Shown here in pieces: positions 15,179 through 21,849 of a stretch of 24,918 nucleotides of DNA. This DNA comes from Hyphomicrobiales bacterium. Its GTDB lineage: Bacteria; Pseudomonadota; Alphaproteobacteria; Rhizobiales; Aestuariivirgaceae. The number at the start of each line of letters is the position of its first letter. The stretch's first letter is position 1. The DNA is taken from assembly GCA_023266715.1 (NCBI GenBank), contig JAHFPK010000009.1, forward strand, positions 1 through 24,918. The letters run 5' to 3'. The notes under the pieces were generated by a model. That model saw only the letters and a list, made by a program, of their open reading frames with translations, was not told the DNA's origin and did not search any database. The translations under genes and the position numbers were made by a program.

Positions 15179-16537
15179 TCAGGCGACCGATTTCAGAACC
15201 TTCGGCATTTTATCGCTGAAAATTTCATCAATCTGGTTTTCAGTGATCATGAGGGGCGGCGACAGCGCAATAGTATCGGCCGTGATGCGGATCAGGAAAC
15301 CAAAATCATGGAAGGCATTTTCCATGGCCTTGTAGGCGCGAAGCCCCGGTGAGCCTTCAACCGCCTTCAGGTCAAAGGCGGCCACAAGGCCAAGGGTCCT
15401 GATGTCCTCGACCATTGGATTGCCTTTAAGCGACATGGCTGCTTCGGCCCACACACCTTCAAGCTTCTTGGCATTTTCAAAGAGTTTCTCATCGCGGTAG
15501 AGGTCCATGGTGGCAACACCGGCAGCCGCCGCAATGGGATGGCCGGAATAGGTGTAGCCATGGAACAGTTCAATGGCGTGGTCTGGTCCATTCATGAAGG
15601 CGTCGTAAATGCCCTGACGCACCATCACGCCACCCATGGGCACGGTGCCGGAGGTCACACCCTTGGCAAAGGTGATCATGTCGGGCAGCACGCCAAAGCG
15701 CTCGGCGGCAAAGCCGTAGCCCAGACGGCCAAAGCCGGTGATGACTTCGTCAAAGATGAGCAGGATGCCATGCTTGTCGCAGATTTCACGCAGGCGCTTG
15801 AGATAGCCCTTGGGCGGCGGCAGCACGCCGGTTGATCCCGCCATGGGTTCGACGATTACTGCAGCGATGGTTGACGCGTCATGGAGGCCCACAAGGCGTT
15901 CCAGCTCGTCGGCATAGTGCATGCCGTAATCGGGCTCGCCCTTGGTGTAGGCCTGTTCCTTGCGGTTATAGGTGTGGGGCAAGTGATCAACACCTGCAAG
16001 CATGGTTCCGAACATCTTGCGATTACCCACCATGCCGCCAACAGAAATGCCGCCGAAATTCACGCCGTGATAGCCGCGCTCGCGGCCAATCAAACGGGTG
16101 CGACTGGCCTGGCCCTTGACGCGCTGATAGGCGAGCGCAATTTTCAATGCCGTGTCGGCTGCTTCGGAACCTGAGTTGCAAAAGAAGGCATAATTCAAAT
16201 CACCGGGCGCCATGGTGGCGAGGCGCGAGGCCAATTCAAACACCTTGGGGTGGCCATATTGGAAGGTCGGCGCGAAATCGAGTTCGGCGGCGGATTTCTG
16301 GATTGCCGCGACGATGGGATCCCTGCAATGGCCGGCATTTGAACACCAGAGTCCGGCACTGCCGTCGAGAATGGCACGACCCGCCATGTCGTAATAATGC
16401 ATGTCCTTGGCGCGCGCGATCATGCGGGGGCGTTTCTTGAAGGCCCGGTTGGGGGTAAAACCCATCCAGAAGGGTTCAAGATTATTGGGCGAGGCTTCCC
16501 AGGTTTTGGCGTCCCGATGGTCCTGTGGCTTGTTCAT
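15179..16537 (-). CDS. class III PLP-dependent aminotransferase (omega-amino acid:pyruvate type)
   Basis: 452 residues. Fold-type I, class III transaminases of this subgroup move an amino group from omega-amino acids, beta-alanine or polyamines to pyruvate. Landmarks are GLWCSNAGHCRDPIVAAIQ, the phosphate-binding FFCNSGSEAADTALK, ERGYHGVNFGGISVGGM, IVEPMAGSTGVLPPPKGYL, LLIFDEVITGFGRLG, and the Schiff-base lysine in MITFAKGVTSG. The frame extends to a TTG at 16564, but the ATG at 16537 is preferred: TGGAG sits eight bases upstream and the extension would cross a perfect palindrome. The exact substrate cannot be read from sequence; putrescine, beta-alanine and taurine enzymes all look similar. 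A 16-base palindrome in the leader suggests dedicated regulation. Confidence 0.9.
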   Translation of the reverse strand: MNKPQDHRDAKTWEASPNNLEPFWMGFTPNRAFKKRPRMIARAKDMHYYDMAGRAILDGSAGLWCSNAGHCRDPIVAAIQKSAAELDFAPTFQYGHPKVFELASRLATMAPGDLNYAFFCNSGSEAADTALKIALAYQRVKGQASRTRLIGRERGYHGVNFGGISVGGMVGNRKMFGTMLAGVDHLPHTYNRKEQAYTKGEPDYGMHYADELERLVGLHDASTIAAVIVEPMAGSTGVLPPPKGYLKRLREICDKHGILLIFDEVITGFGRLGYGFAAERFGVLPDMITFAKGVTSGTVPMGGVMVRQGIYDAFMNGPDHAIELFHGYTYSGHPIAAAAGVATMDLYRDEKLFENAKKLEGVWAEAAMSLKGNPMVEDIRTLGLVAAFDLKAVEGSPGLRAYKAMENAFHDFGFLIRITADTIALSPPLMITENQIDEIFSDKMPKVLKSVA

Positions 16538-16550
16538 GCAATAAACTCCA

Positions 16551-16566
16551 GCTTGAAATTTCAAGC
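16551..16566. promoter_or_regulatory. perfect 16-base palindrome upstream of the aminotransferase
   Basis: GCTTGAAATTTCAAGC is a perfect dyad without spacer, 13 bases upstream of the aminotransferase ATG and immediately before its ribosome binding site. A position at or after the transcription start would suit a repressor operator. No regulator gene is adjacent. Confidence 0.5.
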
Positions 16567-16694
16567 CAAGTTAGCAGAACTGTGCAGATAAAGGAAACAA
16601 CCAGACTTGACCATTGCCCCAAGCCAGATTTGTCAAAAAAGCAACACAAAGCGGGCCCAGCCTGAAATCAGAGGGGCGACACACGGGAAATTTC

Positions 16695-17423
16695 ATGTCA
16701 TCATTTTCGAATATCATCGCCGGAGGGCTGATCGGTCTTGGCGTTGCCAGCGGCGGCTTTCTTGCCGGTGAATCACTGGTGAAAAGCCGGCTGGGCTTTC
16801 GCACTGTAACAGTGAAGGGCCTTTCAGAGCAGGAAGTGAAAGCCAATCTTGGCTTCTGGCCAGTGCGCTTTGTAGTCACGGGCGCTAGTCTTGAAGAGGC
16901 GCGCTCATCGCTTGAGGTTTCGCAGGCGGCGGTCAAATCATTCCTGATGTCCAATGGATTTACCGAGCAGGACATGCAGGTGCAAAACATCCAGGTTGAA
17001 GACCGGCTGGCCGGTTACAACAACCAGGGTGTGCCGCCCGAAAGCCGCTTTGTTCTCACCGAAGACATTCTGGTTAAATCATCCGAGGTGCAAAAACTTG
17101 CCGATGCCTCGCGCATGATCGGCGACCTGCTGAAGTCCGGCGTCGTGTTTTCGTCAGATGCCTATAATGCGGGGCCGTCATTTATTTTCACCGACGTGAA
17201 TGAACTCAAGGGTGACATGCTCACCGAAGCAACCAAGCGGGCGCGGGAAGCGGCGGACAAATTTGCGCAGGAGTCCGGTGCCAAGGTCGGCAACATCCAG
17301 AATGCCAACCAAGGCATTATTGAAATCAATCCGGCAGTTGAGATTCCCAATGACCGGCCAGAAAAACAAATCAACAAGAAGGTTCGGGTGGTAACGACGA
17401 TCACCTATTTCTTGTCGAACTGA
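16695..17423 (+). CDS. SIMPL-domain (DUF541) envelope protein
   Basis: 242 residues. An N-terminal hydrophobic segment (about 5-25, NIIAGGLIGLGVASGGFLAG) acts as signal anchor or uncleaved signal, so the body is periplasmic. The body is a SIMPL domain (about 35-240) opening with RTVTVKGLSEQEVKANLGFW, continuing with SLEVSQAAVKSFLMSNGFTE, and ending KKVRVVTTITYFL. Relatives include E. coli YggE and the conserved SIMPL proteins of many proteobacteria; roles in oxidative stress and envelope homeostasis are proposed but not firm. A TTG at 16614 would add 27 residues without a ribosome binding site; the ATG at 16695, with GGGA upstream and the membrane segment directly after it, is the better start. 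Divergent from the aminotransferase. Confidence 0.88.
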   Translation: MSSFSNIIAGGLIGLGVASGGFLAGESLVKSRLGFRTVTVKGLSEQEVKANLGFWPVRFVVTGASLEEARSSLEVSQAAVKSFLMSNGFTEQDMQVQNIQVEDRLAGYNNQGVPPESRFVLTEDILVKSSEVQKLADASRMIGDLLKSGVVFSSDAYNAGPSFIFTDVNELKGDMLTEATKRAREAADKFAQESGAKVGNIQNANQGIIEINPAVEIPNDRPEKQINKKVRVVTTITYFLSN

Positions 17424-17434
17424 TCTTACCTTAC

Positions 17435-17520
17435 TCTCCATGACCGCCCTCCGAGGCGGTCATCCAGTCTGGATGGCAGGGTTGATCCCCGGCTCAAGGC
17501 CGGGGACTGCCATGGAGAGA
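17435..17520. repeat. 86-base multi-arm palindromic element (REP-like) between convergent genes
   Basis: The whole interval can fold into a cloverleaf-like structure. CTCTCC (17435-17440) closes with GGAGAG (17515-17520). Inside are arm 1, ATGACCGCC / GGCGGTCAT (17441-17449 with 17456-17464); a small CCAG/CTGG arm (17465-17473); and arm 3, ATGGCAG / CTGCCAT (17474-17480 with 17508-17514), enclosing a TCCCCGGC / GCCGGGGA hairpin (17487-17494 with 17500-17507). All named stems are perfect. It separates the convergent SIMPL and DUF1127 genes and may end both transcripts, although no T tract follows either side. The GC-rich, nested design resembles the intergenic palindromic repeats of alphaproteobacteria. 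Confidence 0.65.
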
Positions 17521-17531
17521 AAAGGAAAGGC

Positions 17532-17792
17532 TCAGCCCTGTTCCACTTTCTGATGGGAGGCGATGAGTCTTAAGCGATCAGCTTCCCAAACAGGGTCAAC
17601 CGACAAGGGCAGGCCGGAAATATGCCGGAGCTGGCCCCGCGTCAGCCCGATATCTTTCAACTGATAGTCTTCCAGCGCATGGAGTTTGAGGAGTTGCCGC
17701 CTGCAGCGCCAGTTGCGGACGAGCTGGCGCAGGGTTGAAAAGCTGAAAGTGCTTAACCGGGACCGGGCTTCGTTGGCTACATATTCGCGCAT
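17532..17792 (-). CDS. DUF1127 small protein
   Basis: 86 residues, basic and rich in Arg and Leu. The DUF1127 (YjiS-like) core lies in the middle: RRQLLKLHALEDYQLKDIGLTRGQLRHI, split here as RRQLLKLHALEDYQ and LKDIGLTRGQLRHI (residues about 31-58). DUF1127 proteins are abundant in alphaproteobacteria, and some have been linked to RNA turnover and phosphate or carbon metabolism; the role of this one is unknown. ATG with GAGGAG six bases upstream, a strong ribosome binding site. It is divergent from the MocR-type regulator, and the shared promoter region holds repeated ATTGTATC sites, two of which overlap its probable -10 region (TACAAT on its own strand), so regulation by that neighbour is likely. 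Confidence 0.85.
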   Translation of the reverse strand: MREYVANEARSRLSTFSFSTLRQLVRNWRCRRQLLKLHALEDYQLKDIGLTRGQLRHISGLPLSVDPVWEADRLRLIASHQKVEQG

Positions 17793-17818
17793 GGCAATCT
17801 CCTCGTAATTCCTTTCAA

Positions 17819-17919
17819 ATTGTATCGATTGTATCTAAATCATCGTGATTTCTGTTAAAAAATCACTTGATGTACAGATACAATAGGATTATTGTATCTG
17901 TCAAAGAGGATATTGTATC
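17819..17919. promoter_or_regulatory. ATTGTATC operator array between the DUF1127 gene and the MocR-type gene
   Basis: The octamer ATTGTATC occurs at 17819-17826, 17828-17835, 17891-17898 and 17912-17919, and inverted as GATACAAT at 17877-17884. The central pair forms a perfect 11-bp dyad ACAGATACAAT / ATTGTATCTGT with a six-base spacer (17874-17901). The first two copies form a nine-base tandem over the DUF1127 promoter. The dyad overlaps a possible mocR promoter TTGATG-N17-TATTGT (17867-17895). This pattern of direct repeats plus a dyad in a divergent promoter is typical of MocR/PdxR autoregulated sites. Confidence 0.7.
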
Positions 17920-17920
17920 C

Positions 17921-19309
17921 ATGACAATTTGGACTCCAGAACTAACCCAAGGCAAACCAATCTATCTCGCAATTGCCGACGCCATGGCGGGCGACATTCT
18001 TTCAGGCAAACTGAATGTTGGCGATAAATTGCCGCCCCATCGGGATTTGGCCTGGCGGCTCAAAGTCACTGTTGGAACGGTCACGCGGGCCTACAAGGAG
18101 GCCGAAATCCGCGGGCTGCTTTCAGGAGAAGTGGGACGGGGAAGCTATGTACGCGAGATCAGCGGCTCCACAGCCCTGCCGGCACGTCTCGAAGTTACAT
18201 CACAACTGGCTGACCTCAGCCATGCCGCGCCACCGCCGGTTTATTCCACGGATGAATTCGATGCGGCCCTTGCCCATGTGATGCGCGAGCCTTCACGCCT
18301 GGCGCTCCTTGATTACATGCCGCCCGAAGGCCACGCCCACTACCGCGCCATGGGGGCCAAGTGGCTGGCGCGTAGCGGCATAGATATTTCGGAATCCAAT
18401 ATCATTGTCACCTCCGGCGCCCATCTCGGCGTTTTGGCCTGCCTTTCCGTACTGGCGCAACCGGGCGATGCCGTGATGGCGGAAAATCTCAATTATGCCT
18501 CGCTGGGGTCATTGATCTACGGCCTCAATCTCAAACCCGTACCTCTTGCCATGAATGACACGGGGCTTGATCTGGAAGATCTCGAGCGCGCGGCCAAGAC
18601 GGGTGAAGCAAAAATACTCTATCTCGTTCCCACCCTGCAGAACCCCACGACCATTACCATGCCGCGTGAACGCCGGGACGCCATTGTGGAAATCGCGCGG
18701 CGCTACAATCTCACCATCGTCGAAGATGATATTTTCCGCCTGCTCGACAACCGGGTGCAGCCGCCGACATTCTACAGCCTTGCACCGGAGCGCACCTATC
18801 ACATCACCAGCCTGTCCAAAACGCTGGCTCCGGGCCTTCGCATTGGCTTTGTGGCAACACCGCCGGGACGTGCCCAGTTCCTGCGCTTGCGGCAGCGCGC
18901 CGCTGGAGCCCGCGTCACGGGGCTCACCGCCGAGGTTGCGCGCTATTGGCTTGAAACGGATATTGCCGAACACCTTATGGGCCGCGTCATTGCGGAGATG
19001 GCATTACGGCGCAATATTTTCCGCGAGGTGTTTTCCCATCACACGTTTGGTTGCGAGCCTGGAGCGCCTTACGGCTGGTTGAACTTGCCGAATCATTGGA
19101 GCCCCTTGCGCTTTGTGTCGGCGGCGCTCTCGCACAATATCAAACTCACCCCCGGACCGGCATTTTCCTTTGGACCACAGGCTAGGGATCAAGGGGTGCG
19201 CATCAGCTTTGGACAGCCCGCAACGGCCCAGGACCTGAGAACTTCGCTCATAAAAATCCGTGACCTCATGGACGAAGATCCCGAAGACGACTTCACGCCG
19301 GTTGCTTAA
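17921..19309 (+). CDS. MocR-type (GntR wHTH plus aminotransferase-like) transcription regulator
   Basis: 462 residues. An N-terminal GntR winged helix (about 12-80: YLAIADAMAGDILSGKLNVG, DKLPPHRDLAWRLKVTVGTV, GRGSYVRE) is fused to a fold-type I aminotransferase domain. The PLP lysine is K300 in HITSLSKTLAPGLRIGF, and the NPTTITMPRERR and IVEDDIFRLL segments around the cofactor Asn and Asp are kept. Proteins of this plan are usually PLP-sensing regulators rather than enzymes. An in-frame ATG at 17867 lies inside the operator region; the ATG at 17921 with AGAGGA ten bases upstream is the better start. The ATTGTATC array in front of it suggests autoregulation and control of the divergent DUF1127 gene. 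The metabolic target is unknown; PdxR, GabR and TauR relatives are all possible. Its stop overlaps that of the convergent SGNH gene by four bases. Confidence 0.9.
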   Translation: MTIWTPELTQGKPIYLAIADAMAGDILSGKLNVGDKLPPHRDLAWRLKVTVGTVTRAYKEAEIRGLLSGEVGRGSYVREISGSTALPARLEVTSQLADLSHAAPPPVYSTDEFDAALAHVMREPSRLALLDYMPPEGHAHYRAMGAKWLARSGIDISESNIIVTSGAHLGVLACLSVLAQPGDAVMAENLNYASLGSLIYGLNLKPVPLAMNDTGLDLEDLERAAKTGEAKILYLVPTLQNPTTITMPRERRDAIVEIARRYNLTIVEDDIFRLLDNRVQPPTFYSLAPERTYHITSLSKTLAPGLRIGFVATPPGRAQFLRLRQRAAGARVTGLTAEVARYWLETDIAEHLMGRVIAEMALRRNIFREVFSHHTFGCEPGAPYGWLNLPNHWSPLRFVSAALSHNIKLTPGPAFSFGPQARDQGVRISFGQPATAQDLRTSLIKIRDLMDEDPEDDFTPVA

Positions 19310-21318
19310 TACAGCTCGCCACCCAGTAACTGTGCAATCTCACTGCGGATATCCATGAGAATGGCATCCGCCATGGCAGCCTGGCCTTCCGCATTGGGAT
19401 GCATGGCGCCGGTGGTTTCAGAAAATATCTGGGCCGATGACTGGTCATCAATTTTGCCTGACCTGTCGATCACCTTCTGGTTCACCGTCATATAGGCATC
19501 GTTGAACGTGCGTACCCAACGCTGGCGCAGCGCATAGGGATAATTTTGGGTGATGGGACTATAGGGCCGCCATTCCCTTGCTTTTCCCGACCAGGAGGAC
19601 TGGCAGGTTTGCGTGGGCCTGTCAGCCTTACCCCAACAGGGAATCATCAAAATCTCGGCGGGATCATTGGCAAATTTGGAGCGCTGAGCGCAAAAGCCAT
19701 GGCCCTGAAAAACCTGGTCGCCATAGACTCTTCCGGCAAAGGTCCAGCCATGGTCGCCGCTCAAGTCTTTCATGCGCCGGTTAAGGGTTGCCAATTGCTC
19801 ATGAACCGCATTCAGCCTTCCGCCCGTTGTTGCAAGCCATGACGAAAAAGCATCGAGTGACTGATTGGCAGGGAAGCGGTCTTCCTCGTCGTCTTCGGTG
19901 CCACCCGCCGTACAAATCTGACCGGTTTCATCGACAAGCATATCCGGGTAGGCGGTGAGAATTACATGGGAGGCATCAAAGCCCTGACCATCGGCATCAA
20001 GGGGCACGGCGCGCTCGATGGCTTTTGCCAGCCGCGCATAGGCTCCCGGCAGTATGTCCTTCATGTTCCCGGCAAACTGTTTTGCCGAAACAGTCGCGCC
20101 AAAAAATTTTGCCAGGGTTGCCGAGGTTCCTTCACGCAGCGTTGCCCAGGCGACAACATTTCGAAAGCCAACGTCATTGCCGCCGATAGAGAGAAAGAGA
20201 TAGTCAACGGAGCGGCGGAACTGATTGCCGGGACAAATCCACAAGCCGTCATCTTCCTCGGGTTTCACCTTGCAGAGTTCCTTCAAGAGCCAGCGGATCT
20301 GCGCATCCTTGGAGTCGCCCGACAGGAAGCGCGACGGCGGCGCTCCTGTACCATTTGACAATTCTGCCCTCGTTGTGCTGACACTTTCGACGTATTCCTG
20401 CGGGCCCAGAATACCCTCTTCGATGCCGGCACCGGAACAGGCGTAGCCCAAAAACGTCACCGCCGATTGCTGATTCTCAACGGCAATTTGCAGGGCGGCG
20501 CGCAATTGATGGCCATAGAGCGAGCGATGGCAGAGCTCGTCAGTCCAAAGGGCAGAACCGCTTGCATCATTATTCTTGCGACGGGGATAAAGATTTTTAT
20601 AGCGCTGAGTCTCACTGAATTCGGCGGGCATATCGGGATTGCCTTCACCAGAACCAAAGCTGTCACCTAACCCCACGATGAGGAGATCGCGCACTCTTGC
20701 TTTCAGGGTGATGGGTTGTTCACCAACCACTGCCACCGAGATATCAGCGCCAGCGGGATAGGGAAGTGTGGCCATTACAGTCCCATCGCAGGGGGCCGTC
20801 ACAGCAGGAGCGTCACCCACGCGCCATTCACAATTGAATTCGCTGAACAGGGAATTCTTGACGAGGGGGCGCAGGCTGATTTCAATCTCGTGGTCCTTCG
20901 GATTGATGTAACCGTCCACACCGCCACAGAGATCATGCGTGCGGGATTTCGGATTCCAGCACAGCCTGCCCGCCCCTTGGGCCGCCCAGCCGCGCCAATC
21001 AAATTTTGAGCGCTCAACGCGCGAGAAGGCGATGAAGCGATCATTGAGCACATGTTCTGCGCCCAGCACCGACGAGCTTCCGACGAGAAGGGATTTTTGC
21101 TCTTCAGACAGTTTCTGCTCATTCACATGGATGAGATATTGCCGCCAGGCGTTTTCATGGAGCTTGAAGAAGCTTGCGTCATTGAAGAGACGGAAGCGGT
21201 TGGTCACCTTCCACTCGATCTGAAAATCGGTGGCGTTGAGCGTTTGCGCCTCCGACGGCGCCGCCAAGAACAGACAGATGAGCGCTGTTAGAAACTGAAA
21301 AACCCGCAATCCCACCAA
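19306..21318 (-). CDS. large secreted SGNH/GDSL-type hydrolase
   Basis: About 670 residues, much longer than a minimal SGNH enzyme (about 200-300). A signal peptide covers residues 1-24 (LTALICLFLAAPSEA-Q), so it is exported. Residues 25-210 form an N-terminal domain I do not recognise, containing several Cys. The SGNH domain carries GLGDSFGSGEG with nucleophile S220, SIGGNDVGF near 377 and a C-terminal AMHPNAEG with the likely catalytic His near 642; all catalytic blocks are intact, unlike the SGNH protein near the left end. An acidic EDDEEDRF stretch and many Cys in the middle suggest insertions and disulfides. Substrate (lipid, acyl-sugar or polysaccharide ester) cannot be told. There is no ATG near the start: TTG at 21318 or the adjacent GTG at 21315 are both possible. 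Confidence 0.8.
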   Translation of the reverse strand: MVGLRVFQFLTALICLFLAAPSEAQTLNATDFQIEWKVTNRFRLFNDASFFKLHENAWRQYLIHVNEQKLSEEQKSLLVGSSSVLGAEHVLNDRFIAFSRVERSKFDWRGWAAQGAGRLCWNPKSRTHDLCGGVDGYINPKDHEIEISLRPLVKNSLFSEFNCEWRVGDAPAVTAPCDGTVMATLPYPAGADISVAVVGEQPITLKARVRDLLIVGLGDSFGSGEGNPDMPAEFSETQRYKNLYPRRKNNDASGSALWTDELCHRSLYGHQLRAALQIAVENQQSAVTFLGYACSGAGIEEGILGPQEYVESVSTTRAELSNGTGAPPSRFLSGDSKDAQIRWLLKELCKVKPEEDDGLWICPGNQFRRSVDYLFLSIGGNDVGFRNVVAWATLREGTSATLAKFFGATVSAKQFAGNMKDILPGAYARLAKAIERAVPLDADGQGFDASHVILTAYPDMLVDETGQICTAGGTEDDEEDRFPANQSLDAFSSWLATTGGRLNAVHEQLATLNRRMKDLSGDHGWTFAGRVYGDQVFQGHGFCAQRSKFANDPAEILMIPCWGKADRPTQTCQSSWSGKAREWRPYSPITQNYPYALRQRWVRTFNDAYMTVNQKVIDRSGKIDDQSSAQIFSETTGAMHPNAEGQAAMADAILMDIRSEIAQLLGGELY

Positions 21319-21393
21319 ATCACCCGTCCGTTAACCTAACGGGCTTGTGGCAAGGCAAGACTACGGAATTGTGGCGGCCTGTCTCCTTATCCA

Positions 21394-21426
21394 CTTGACG
21401 CCCGCACACTTCAGTCCTATCTGGAG
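21394..21426 (+). promoter_or_regulatory. RpoH-type promoter of groESL
   Basis: CTTG (21394-21397), 18 bases, then CCTATCTGGAG (21416-21426). This fits the alphaproteobacterial heat-shock sigma-32 consensus as I recall it, CTTG-N17/18-CYTATNTNNNG. Read as a sigma-70 promoter it is also good: TTGACG-N17-TATCTG. The start of transcription would fall at the left edge of the CIRCE element. Confidence 0.65.
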
Positions 21427-21434
21427 CCTAGCTG

Positions 21435-21461
21435 TTAGCACTCCTATCGTGTGACTGCTAA
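21435..21461 (+). promoter_or_regulatory. CIRCE element (HrcA operator) upstream of groES
   Basis: TTAGCACTC (21435-21443), nine bases, GACTGCTAA (21453-21461). The left arm is the perfect CIRCE arm; the right arm differs from GAGTGCTAA at one position (G to C). The dyad is extended by CTG / CAG on the outside. CIRCE is the binding site of the HrcA repressor. Confidence 0.92.
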
Positions 21462-21531
21462 CAGGGGTTGAGACGGATTCACGTTTCGACTTTAAATGCA
21501 AATAAAATCAATATGTTATGAGGAGTTCGAC

Positions 21532-21822
21532 ATGAAATTCCGTCCTTTGCACGACCGGGTCGTGGTGAAGCGGGTTGACGAAGACACCAAGACCAAGGGT
21601 GGCATCATCATCCCAGAAACGGCGCAAGAGAAGCCGATGCAGGGCAAAATCATCGCCGTAGGCCCAGGGGCCCGCGATGAAAGCGGCAAGCTGGTTCCGC
21701 TCGATGTGAAGAAGGGCGACACCGTCCTTTTCGGCAAATGGTCAGGCACCGAAGTCAAGATCGACGGCGATGAGCTCTTGATCATGAAAGAGTCCGACAT
21801 CATGGGCGTGCTCGACAAGTAA
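21532..21822 (+). CDS. groES: co-chaperonin GroES
   Basis: 96 residues, full length. GroES forms the heptameric lid on the GroEL chamber in the cytoplasm. Landmarks are MKFRPLHDRVVVKRVDED, the mobile loop that contacts GroEL (TKTKGGIIIPETAQEKP), AVGPGARDESGK, VKKGDTVLFGKWSGTEVK and the closing LIMKESDIMGVLDK. The ATG at 21532 is chosen because AGGAG lies six bases upstream and it gives the normal N terminus; a further in-frame ATG at 21496 would add 12 non-family residues. First gene of the groES-groEL operon, under the CIRCE and RpoH-type sites just upstream. Confidence 0.98.
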   Translation: MKFRPLHDRVVVKRVDEDTKTKGGIIIPETAQEKPMQGKIIAVGPGARDESGKLVPLDVKKGDTVLFGKWSGTEVKIDGDELLIMKESDIMGVLDK

Positions 21823-21849
21823 GTTTTTTCAGAAAAGAGGAATATTCAC

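Noticed and set aside
17435..17520. tRNA gene, suggested by the cloverleaf-like fold
   Set aside because: No T-loop GGTTCRA, no anticodon arm of proper size and no CCA end; the arms do not have tRNA lengths.
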